NCBI GenBank assembly: GCA_041595375.1 | Contig: JBFHKL010000272.1 | Coordinates: 1-5,581, forward strand | Direction: 5' to 3' | Length of the DNA stretch: 5,581 nt | Source: Saccharicrinis sp041595375 | GTDB lineage: Bacteria > Bacteroidota > Bacteroidia > Bacteroidales > Marinilabiliaceae | Part shown: piece by piece, positions 1 through 5,413 of the stretch | How positions within the stretch are numbered: position 1 is the first letter of the stretch | How the letters are laid out: every line of letters starts with the position of its first letter | Notes under the pieces: model-generated | The model's input: only the letters and a program-made list of their open reading frames with translations | Databases searched by the model: none | What the model was told of the DNA's origin: nothing | Made by a program: the position numbers and the translations under genes

Positions 1-854
1 ATAATGATGGTAACTTATTAATTTCACGCGATTACAATACCAAAGGAATAGTAACAAAAGAAATTGATCATCACAGCTCGCAAAGGCTCAGGCATTGGTC
101 GGATAATGGCATTTTAATATATGAATCCAATCAAGGCCAAGTAAAATGCTACACCCTTAATGGTAAATGTGTTATTGAAAAACAAGGGGATATAACATAC
201 CAGCATGATGAACTTTATAAAAATGCAGCTGAAATACTATCAGCAAAAATCAACTTAGCCAATTATTTAATTTGGGATTGGCTTCATCATCAGCTAAACA
301 ATCATGACAAAAAAGCCAGGCAATTATTGTTTCAACTTACTCATCATCCTGTAACAGAAGTTGCAAAAACAGCAATCAGAATTATTGGCAACAAAGGCTA
401 CTCCGATGCCATTCCACTAATCACCTCCTTAACAACTAGTAAATGCAAAAACAAAGAAATCAGGAACCTTACAGAGACCATAGCAGAGTTGGCTCAGATT
501 ACTTTAATTAAGCTGACAGGAAACGGCAACATAGAGCACACAAGAATCCTACAAAACAAACAGAGACATTTCATTGAACTACAAGAAGAACAACGACGCA
601 TAAAAGTGAAAAAACAATGGCCTAAAACAAAAGCAATCTATGTAGAATCTTACCTTGGAGAATTAACGCTAAAGCATGGAGATCAATTGTTCAGCAACAA
701 ACACTTGAGTAAGAATATCAATCATTTACATGTTTATAAATACATCGTTGACAAAAAAACCTACAAAGCCATTATTAACAGCAATAATCCAGCACATTTA
801 GCATCAATAAGTATACAATACCGAGCGAAAAATCCGGAAGAATATTTTATTTAA
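1..854 (+). CDS. Hypothetical protein with HEAT-like helical part, 3' portion only
   Basis: The frame is open from base 3 to the TAA at 852-854, giving 283 visible residues, so the gene begins outside the window. A TTG at 327 is only an internal leucine codon, because the frame continues upstream of it without a stop. The first ~75 visible residues are beta-rich with short G-turn repeats (for example HWSDNGILIYE and YTLNGKCVIE), which look like beta-propeller or MORN-like hairpins. Residues ~80-180 are helical, and the segment HHPVTEVAKTAIRIIGNKGYSDAIPLI looks like a HEAT-type helix pair. Next comes a charged, helical, glutamine- and arginine-rich stretch, then a second beta-rich part ending NPEEYFI. 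I see no signal peptide (the N-terminus is missing), membrane segment or catalytic motif. I do not recognise the family and assign no function. The gene lies 30 bp upstream of the endonuclease V-like gene on the same strand, so the two may share a transcript. Confidence 0.8.
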   Translation, partial: NDGNLLISRDYNTKGIVTKEIDHHSSQRLRHWSDNGILIYESNQGQVKCYTLNGKCVIEKQGDITYQHDELYKNAAEILSAKINLANYLIWDWLHHQLNNHDKKARQLLFQLTHHPVTEVAKTAIRIIGNKGYSDAIPLITSLTTSKCKNKEIRNLTETIAELAQITLIKLTGNGNIEHTRILQNKQRHFIELQEEQRRIKVKKQWPKTKAIYVESYLGELTLKHGDQLFSNKHLSKNINHLHVYKYIVDKKTYKAIINSNNPAHLASISIQYRAKNPEEYFI

Positions 855-884
855 ATAGAGATTCTGTAATCAATAATATATAAA

Positions 885-1388
885 ATGATACTCGCAACAG
901 ATGTTCAATATACCCAAAACAGTGCCAAAGCTGCTGGTATTATATTTTCTGACTGGGACTCCGAAAAGCCTATTCAGGAAATTGTAACTGACATTAACTG
1001 CATAGAACCCTATGAGCCAGGCGAGTTTTACAAACGAGAACTACCTTGTATATTAGCCCTATTGCCTAAAGTTATTCATCAGCTAGATATGATTATTGTT
1101 GATGGATATGTAAACCTTGGTGCGAACGCCAAACCTGGCTTAGGAATGCATTTGTACAATGCCCTTAACGGTACCATTCCTATTATTGGGGTTGCCAAAA
1201 AAAGTTTTATCGGCACACCAGACGAGTGTAAAATATTCAGAGGAAATAGCCTTAATCCCTTATATATTACTTCTGCAGGAATAACACTAAACAAAGCCAA
1301 AAGCTATATTTTAGCTATGCATGGGAATTACAGAAACCCGAGCTTACTGAAAAAGGTGGACCAATTATGCAGGGGAATAGAAAACTAA
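885..1388 (+). CDS. Short, divergent endonuclease V-family protein
   Basis: 167 residues. Endonuclease V enzymes cut DNA (or RNA) near deaminated purines such as inosine, using Mg2+ in an RNase H-like fold. Matches to the family: ATDV with D6 (first metal-binding Asp), PYEPGEFYKRELP with the wedge-type Y43 and E52, IIVDG with D73, IIGVAKK with K105, NPLYI at 124-128, and YRNP...KKVD with D159 near the C-terminus. It is much shorter than E. coli Nfi (about 223 residues), missing the N-terminal helix and some C-terminal sequence. Where canonical enzymes have HGxxHPR after the third acidic residue, this one has YVNLGANAKPGLG, so the conserved His is absent; the SPGHR-type motif is SAGIT here. 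The cytoplasmic role could be inosine repair or RNA cleavage, but altered specificity is plausible. ATG at 885 is the only reasonable start: an in-frame TAA lies at 867-869. No Shine-Dalgarno sequence is seen, which is usual in Bacteroidota. Family membership is fairly sure; activity is not. Confidence 0.85.
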   Translation: MILATDVQYTQNSAKAAGIIFSDWDSEKPIQEIVTDINCIEPYEPGEFYKRELPCILALLPKVIHQLDMIIVDGYVNLGANAKPGLGMHLYNALNGTIPIIGVAKKSFIGTPDECKIFRGNSLNPLYITSAGITLNKAKSYILAMHGNYRNPSLLKKVDQLCRGIEN

Positions 1389-1429
1389 AAAACACAAGTA
1401 CCGAACGACTTTATGTATCTTAAGACTGA

Positions 1430-1463
1430 TACCAAAATCGCCAAGAGATTGGTACGATACCAA
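1430..1463. repeat. Alternating TACCAA / TTGGTA / TACCAA repeats
   Basis: TACCAA at 1430-1435, its reverse complement TTGGTA at 1449-1454, and TACCAA again at 1458-1463. The last two form a perfect 6-bp palindrome around CGA (TTGGTACGATACCAA). The middle copy can pair with either flank, giving two mutually exclusive short hairpins. This could be a protein-binding palindrome or an RNA structure in the 3' untranslated region; no function is established. Confidence 0.5.
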
Positions 1464-1533
1464 AGCAATAATTAAGGTATTGATAACAGAGGGTTAACGA
1501 TTAGAACGTATTAAAAAAAGATATTTGCCGCAG

Positions 1534-1563
1534 TAGTTTTTAAGTAAGGAAACTTAAAAATTA
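1534..1563. repeat. AT-rich hairpin
   Basis: TTTTTAAGT (1537-1545) and ACTTAAAAA (1552-1560) are perfect reverse complements around a 6-nt AAGGAA loop. The stem extends by a G-T wobble and two more pairs at its base. It lacks the GC-rich stem of a classical terminator, although A/T runs flank it on both strands. It may be a weak bidirectional terminator or a stable 3'-end structure. Confidence 0.45.
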
Positions 1564-1584
1564 ATTTTCCTCCCAAAATTCCTG

Positions 1585-1633
1585 TGTGTACCGGAGGTCG
1601 TCTTCATCCTGAATTCGACCTCCTTTTTACACA
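1585..1633 (+). terminator. Rho-independent terminator of the left plus-strand genes
   Basis: GGAGGTCG (1593-1600) pairs perfectly with CGACCTCC (1616-1623) around a 15-nt loop, and TTTTT follows at 1624-1628. Outside this, TGTGTA (1585-1590) can pair with TACACA (1628-1633) when the stem is not acting as a terminator. The run of T occurs only on the plus-strand side, so this most likely ends transcripts coming from the endonuclease V-like gene, about 200 nt upstream. Confidence 0.75.
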
Positions 1634-1634
1634 T

Positions 1635-1666
1635 AAAAAAACCCGTGAATCATTAAAATACAGGGC
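1635..1666 (-). terminator. Rho-independent terminator of the ppk1-HD/PycTM unit
   Basis: Read on the minus strand, GCCCTG is followed by a ~13-nt loop and CACGGG, then seven T (plus-strand A run at 1635-1641). The stem is CCC/GGG plus TG/CA with one bulged base, so it is short but placed where expected, 38 nt after the stop of the HD/PycTM gene. It lies next to the plus-strand terminator, so the converging transcripts are each stopped before entering the other. Confidence 0.6.
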
Positions 1667-1704
1667 TTAAGCGACATGCATTGAGCAAGTAAAGACTCTT
1701 ATTG

Positions 1705-2928
1705 TTATACATAATTTGAGAAAATCTTAAAAACAAAAACAAAACTCGAAAAGATCAATCCAACCACAAAAGTAAGATACCCAATACGTAAATAGGCATA
1801 TTTTTTCTTTAGTACCTTTCCTAAGAAATAAAGATCGCGGGTTAATGTTTTATACAAAAAGTCTTTATCATGTATAAACTCTTCAATTCCCCATTCAAAA
1901 TCTTCCAAGTCCATATTATGAAAATTACCAAAGAAAACAAGATTGCCTTTTCTATTTATCACATCTTCCTTAGTAAGCAAGCCATGCGTGGTGCGGGGTA
2001 TGGTAGAGATAATAGAAATAATAATGGTAACAATACTACTCACAAGTAATGAAAGAGCTGGGAATGTTAAGTACGGGTTATTATCTAACTTAGGAAACAA
2101 GGCCGAGAGCACAATCGAAATAACAATGGCATTCACGCTAATAAGGGTATTGGCTTTATCATCAGCAATGCGGCTAAGAGTTAAATGATTTCGCAGCTCA
2201 ATTCTGAACATATTTTCAATTCCTTTATCAGACTTCACGTCCACCTCTATCTTGTTTTTTTTCTCTTTCTTTTTCTTTTTAACCTTTGCCGTTTGTGTCT
2301 CTAAATCTTCTAAGGTATTTATTTCCATTTGCAGTAATTCTTTTAACTTCTCTTTATTCTTTTCTTTTCCAGCCTGGAAATTCTCTTTAGCATAAGTGGT
2401 ATAAAAGGTATTCTTATCAAAAAAGTCGATACATTCCGCTACCCATTCAGTAGGAGTCAGCTTACGAGAGGCGCTTATTTCTTTAAAAAGATTCACAAAA
2501 GGTTCTCTGATATAGGTTCCTTTCCTCAGGTGAGAGAGATCTGCATCTTTTATTATACATTCAAAAATATCAAAGGGTTTATGCGATAGTTTAGTAGCAA
2601 GTATAAGTCGTTTAACAAAATCGATAGCTTCAGCAGAAACTGCTTTTTCAGTAAGGATAAGTTGGGCAAGGTCTGCAGCCTTTTGTTCATGGCCACAACT
2701 CTCCACACAAGCCGTTACATCGTGAAACAGCGCTGCAATTTGCATTAACTTTAACTCCTTATCTGTTATTCCTTTTGTATTACCAGCTATTTCGGTAGTG
2801 GCATCATACACATTTAAAGTATGCTCCCAATTATGAAAAAACATGATTGGATTATTACTTTCCTCAATCTTATTTTTCACAATTTTCTTACATTGCTCCA
2901 CCAATTCTGTTGAAATTACCTCAGCCAT
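1705..2928 (-). CDS. HD-domain phosphohydrolase fused to PycTM (DUF5706) membrane effector domain
   Basis: 407 residues in two modules. Residues ~10-200 are an HD-superfamily metal-dependent phosphohydrolase: H36 (in NWEHT), H69-D70 (in ALFHDV), H80-E81, H116 and D128/D130 (in IKDADLSHL) give the H...HD...D metal-site pattern. A charged linker (~182-232) includes KKKKKEKKNK at 217-226. Residues ~238-407 match the Pycsar effector type: FRIELRNHLTLSRIADDKAN (241-260), followed by membrane helices at ~261-278, ~288-311 and ~382-403. In Pycsar defence, PycTM domains are thought to respond to cCMP or cUMP and damage the membrane. HD enzymes cleave phosphoester bonds in nucleotides such as (p)ppGpp, dNTPs or cyclic nucleotides; the substrate here is unknown. 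The ATG at 2928 is preceded by in-frame TAA and TGA codons in the gap. It follows ppk1 by 41 bp and is probably co-transcribed with it. The HD domain may degrade the ligand that the membrane domain senses; that is inference. Confidence 0.88.
   Translation of the reverse strand: MAEVISTELVEQCKKIVKNKIEESNNPIMFFHNWEHTLNVYDATTEIAGNTKGITDKELKLMQIAALFHDVTACVESCGHEQKAADLAQLILTEKAVSAEAIDFVKRLILATKLSHKPFDIFECIIKDADLSHLRKGTYIREPFVNLFKEISASRKLTPTEWVAECIDFFDKNTFYTTYAKENFQAGKEKNKEKLKELLQMEINTLEDLETQTAKVKKKKKEKKNKIEVDVKSDKGIENMFRIELRNHLTLSRIADDKANTLISVNAIVISIVLSALFPKLDNNPYLTFPALSLLVSSIVTIIISIISTIPRTTHGLLTKEDVINRKGNLVFFGNFHNMDLEDFEWGIEEFIHDKDFLYKTLTRDLYFLGKVLKKKYAYLRIGYLTFVVGLIFSSFVFVFKIFSNYV
2228..2260 (-). 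promoter_or_regulatory. Possible -1 frameshift site (A AAA AAC) in the HD-PycTM linker
   Basis: On the coding strand, codons 223-225 read AAA AAA AAC within a run of eight A, so the heptamer A AAA AAC (2260 down to 2254) sits in the phase required for -1 slippage. After a shift, eight codons (QDRGGREV) precede a TGA at 2230-2228, which would give a ~233-residue protein with the HD domain but no membrane domain. Loss of one A also meets a stop within a few codons. Downstream only a very weak GAC/GTC hairpin is seen. The lysine-rich, A-rich coding makes chance occurrence quite possible. Confidence 0.3.
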
Positions 2929-2969
2929 CGTTATTTCATTTAATTCTCATTAGGCGTACCCCTCACACC

Positions 2970-4967
2970 CTATAATTGTTTCACCAGATCAAACATTTTT
3001 TCCTGCGATGATTTTTCATCACCCCCCTCTACATAACTATTCTCCTGGCCATTAGCCACATAACGCCCTTTTAAATGATCATTCAACTGGCACTTTATCT
3101 CCTTACATAACATTTTCTGTATCATTGGGTTCATAATAGGAAAAGCGACCTCTATTCTGTTTGAAAGATTACGGGTCATCCAATCGGCCGACGCCAGAAA
3201 TGTTTTACCCTTGCCCTGATTATGAAAATGATAAATGCGAGCATGTTCCAAATAACGATCAACCACACTCACTATTCTTATATTTTTTTTCTGCGCCCCC
3301 GTTTGTGGAAAATAACAACAAATACCACGTATCACCATATCTATCTTCACACCTGCATCAGCTGCTTTTCTTACTTTATCAATCATCCGCGGATCTTCAA
3401 GACTATTGAGCTTGATAAGCATTTTACCTTCGCCTCCGCCTTTGGCAATTTCTATTTCATGATCAATCAACAATTCCAAAGTATCTCTAAGAACAAAGGG
3501 AGCCACCAGCAATAGATTAAAAACAGGTCTGTACTTTTCATCTTTTAGGAAAGCAAAAACCGCATCCAAATCATTCACATAGCGTTTATCTGCAGTGAGT
3601 AAACCATGATCACAGTATAACATAGCTGTTTTTTCGTTCAGGTTACCTGTCCCCAGATAAGCATAGGTACTCAGCCCATCCTTTTCCTCTCTTTTAACGG
3701 TGAATATTTTAGCATGAACTTTCAGGTTATTAATGCCATATTTTACCGTTGCACCTGCATTCTCCAGCCGCTCTCCCCAATAAATATTAGTAGCCTCATC
3801 GAAACGGGCGAGTACCTCAGCCAGCACAAACACTTTTTTCCCCTTTTTAGCCGCATATTCCAGTGCCTGACAAATCTTTGAGGTTTCATTCACCCTATAC
3901 AAGGTAATATTAATTTCCGTCACCCTCTTATCTTCAGCCGCTTGTTGCAAAAAATCAACAACATACTCAAAATCCTGATAGGGATAACTTAAGAAGACAT
4001 CTGCTTTTTTTATCTCTTTAAAAAGGTCTTTTGTATGACTGAGTCGTTCGCACTTAACAAAGTCACGTTCAACATGATACAGATGTGTTTTTTTAGTAAA
4101 GGCAGGGAAAGTAAAAAAATCGTAGAAATTATGATATTTACCTCCGGGTATAAGGCTAACCATATCCAAATCTAACTTCTTACGCAGATCATTAATAAAT
4201 TTGAATGGAATATTTTCATTAAATAACAGACGACAAGGAAGACCCGTCTCTCTTTTCATGAGACTCTTCTTTATTTTCTTAACCACACTATCTTCCTGCT
4301 CCTCGTCAATATACAGCTCCGCATCTCGCGAAATCTTTACGGCATACACTTTTGCCGAAGTGCCCAGATATTTATGCACATTATATTTAAAAATATCATC
4401 AAGCTGAATAATGCGTTGTTCCTGTTTTTTACTAAAAATAGTAATAAAACGGCCCCATTTTTTATAATCCAATTCACGAAGATATTCCTTTTGACTATAT
4501 AAGATATATAAATAAATGGTCTGATTTTTTAATTCTATTTTCGTTTGATTACTAATTTCAAGCAGTTCAAAATTTCCTTGTAAATAGTCATCAAAATAAT
4601 CCGAAACCAGCTTGATATCCGTCTCTTGTAAATCCTTATGTAAAAAATAAATTCCTTCAACGGCCATTTCAGGAACAAGTTCATTGTAAAACAATTTCCC
4701 CAGCTTTTCCTGCTGATCGCTTACTATATTATTAATCTGTTGTAAAATATAAGAAGGACGATACCCAAACTTATTTTTTTTATCACCATTATATTTCTGC
4801 TCAAAACGATGACCAGCCACACGAACTTTATAAAACTCTTCGAGATTAGACGAGTAAATAGCAACAAACTTCAAACGCTCCATCAATGGAACACTCACAT
4901 CTTCAATCTCCTGCAGAATTCTGGCATTAAAACTCAGCCAGCTAATATCTCTGTCAATATATTTCAT
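2970..4967 (-). CDS. ppk1: Polyphosphate kinase 1
   Basis: 665 residues, the usual size for PPK1 (E. coli 688). It reversibly transfers the gamma-phosphate of ATP onto inorganic polyphosphate through a phosphohistidine. Domain order by comparison with E. coli: N (~1-103, with RDISWLSFNARILQE and YSSNLEEFYKVR, N41 at the nucleotide-binding Asn), H (~104-305), then two phospholipase D-like domains, C1 (~306-485) and C2 (~486-665). Key residues: R358 (in TLYRV), R388 (in ARFDE), the autophosphorylated H418 (in LKVHAK), Y451 (in NEKTAMLY), R547 (in VIRGICC) and the second histidine H575 (in DRYLEH), followed by SADWMTRN. All expected catalytic residues are present, so it should be active. The enzyme is usually membrane-associated. 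ATG at 4967 is chosen because an in-frame TAA lies ten bases upstream and the N-terminus aligns with the family. It is the first gene of a two-gene unit with the HD/PycTM gene; no exopolyphosphatase gene is visible beside it. Confidence 0.97.
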   Translation of the reverse strand: MKYIDRDISWLSFNARILQEIEDVSVPLMERLKFVAIYSSNLEEFYKVRVAGHRFEQKYNGDKKNKFGYRPSYILQQINNIVSDQQEKLGKLFYNELVPEMAVEGIYFLHKDLQETDIKLVSDYFDDYLQGNFELLEISNQTKIELKNQTIYLYILYSQKEYLRELDYKKWGRFITIFSKKQEQRIIQLDDIFKYNVHKYLGTSAKVYAVKISRDAELYIDEEQEDSVVKKIKKSLMKRETGLPCRLLFNENIPFKFINDLRKKLDLDMVSLIPGGKYHNFYDFFTFPAFTKKTHLYHVERDFVKCERLSHTKDLFKEIKKADVFLSYPYQDFEYVVDFLQQAAEDKRVTEINITLYRVNETSKICQALEYAAKKGKKVFVLAEVLARFDEATNIYWGERLENAGATVKYGINNLKVHAKIFTVKREEKDGLSTYAYLGTGNLNEKTAMLYCDHGLLTADKRYVNDLDAVFAFLKDEKYRPVFNLLLVAPFVLRDTLELLIDHEIEIAKGGGEGKMLIKLNSLEDPRMIDKVRKAADAGVKIDMVIRGICCYFPQTGAQKKNIRIVSVVDRYLEHARIYHFHNQGKGKTFLASADWMTRNLSNRIEVAFPIMNPMIQKMLCKEIKCQLNDHLKGRYVANGQENSYVEGGDEKSSQEKMFDLVKQL

Positions 4968-5250
4968 ACAAAGCTGTTATTATATCTAAATCATTCCTTA
5001 GGCCATTCACTTAACTATTTCTAAAGATATGATAATACCAAAGAAATATCCCACATAAAAAAATGATATCAAGTACCGGTCAAAGAAAAAGCTCTTTAAA
5101 CCACACTATTCCTTTTTTTTGGGGGATAGAAGTAAATGTAACTCTCATATAATTAACAAACCGTTTTTGTCGTTTAATGATATAGAAGCGAAAATTAAAT
5201 AAATAATTCTAAACCTATAAATATAATAACAGCAATTGGTAAAAAGTAGA

Positions 5251-5297
5251 GTTAAAATCAATATTAATAGGTATACATTGATTCCTTAACTTTTTTT
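5251..5297. terminator. AT-rich hairpin with T run, possible terminator
   Basis: GTTAAAATCAAT (5251-5262) pairs with ATTGATT-cc-TTAAC (5277-5290): 12 base pairs with a 2-nt bulge and a 14-nt loop. On the plus strand it is followed at once by seven T (5291-5297); on the minus strand five T follow a few bases after the stem. The stem is AT-rich, so strength is uncertain. It could end the minus-strand glycoside hydrolase-like transcript, or an unannotated plus-strand RNA. Confidence 0.4.
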
Positions 5298-5340
5298 GAT
5301 AAATTATTTTACCCCTTTGGTAGGGCATTACTACTCAAAT

Positions 5341-5394
5341 ATATTGGTCAGCAGAAATTAACTTATCTACGATATGGTTTCCACTGATCAATAT
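5341..5394 (-). repeat. Long hairpin just after the glycoside hydrolase-like gene
   Basis: The arms 5341-5357 and 5378-5394 form a 17-position stem around a 20-nt loop. In minus-strand RNA 14 positions are Watson-Crick pairs, two are G-U wobbles and one is an A-C mismatch; in plus-strand RNA one wobble and two mismatches remain. The pairing therefore fits the minus-strand transcript better. It begins 19 nt after that gene's stop, as expected of a 3'-end stabilising or terminating structure, but no T run follows. Confidence 0.5.
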
Positions 5395-5413
5395 TTTCTT
5401 AACATCTCATGAA

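Larger units (their letters stand above)
1389..1704. other. Gene-free stretch between converging genes
   Basis: 316 bp between the endonuclease V-like stop and the stop of the HD/PycTM gene on the other strand. No supported ORF and no tRNA-like fold was found. It holds, in order, three alternating TACCAA/TTGGTA hexamers, a 9-bp perfect AT-rich hairpin, a strong plus-strand terminator and a minus-strand terminator, each listed separately. The ~200 nt between the endonuclease V-like stop and the plus terminator would form a long, structured 3' untranslated region, or could encode a small RNA. Confidence 0.7.
4968..5413. other. AT-rich gene-free stretch upstream of ppk1
   Basis: 446 bp between the ppk1 start and the stop of the next minus-strand gene, with no supported ORF on either strand. 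It must hold the ppk1 promoter unless ppk1 is read through from upstream, but I found no convincing Bacteroidota -33 TTTG / -7 TAnnTTTG pair. It includes a T8G5 tract (5113-5125), a hairpin with a T run (5251-5297) and a long imperfect hairpin (5341-5394), the last two listed separately. Confidence 0.6.

Noticed and set aside
327..854. Separate 175-residue gene starting at TTG 327
   Set aside because: The same frame is open back to base 3 with coherent protein sequence, so TTG 327 is an internal codon of a longer partial gene.
1079..1300. Minus-strand ORF inside the endonuclease V-like gene
   Set aside because: It lies wholly opposite a gene with clear family motifs and shows no motif of its own.
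1943..2188. Plus-strand ORF opposite the PycTM domain
   Set aside because: It is antisense to membrane-helix codons; hydrophobicity is mirrored from the real gene and there is no independent support.
1705..2928. Complete Pycsar defence operon
   Set aside because: No cyclase is encoded in the window; only the effector-type membrane domain is present, so calling it a Pycsar system would overreach.
3161..3515. Two overlapping plus-strand ORFs opposite ppk1, and similar ones at 4201-4407 and 4809-5024
   Set aside because: All but the last lie wholly within ppk1, which is intact and motif-rich; the last overlaps its start. No family resemblance was seen.
4774..4781. A8 run on the ppk1 coding strand, giving an in-phase A AAA AAT
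   Set aside because: Taken as background for an AT-rich lysine-coding stretch: a shift would stop at once and leave a useless fragment. It serves as a caution for the linker heptamer.
5043..5072. Weak minus-strand promoter for ppk1 (TTG, 21 nt, TATTTC)
   Set aside because: It deviates from TTTG / TAnnTTTG, and such matches are common in AT-rich DNA.
5113..5125. T8G5 tract as a phase-variable promoter element
   Set aside because: A single occurrence ~145 bp from the ppk1 start with no promoter elements around it; nothing supports variation.
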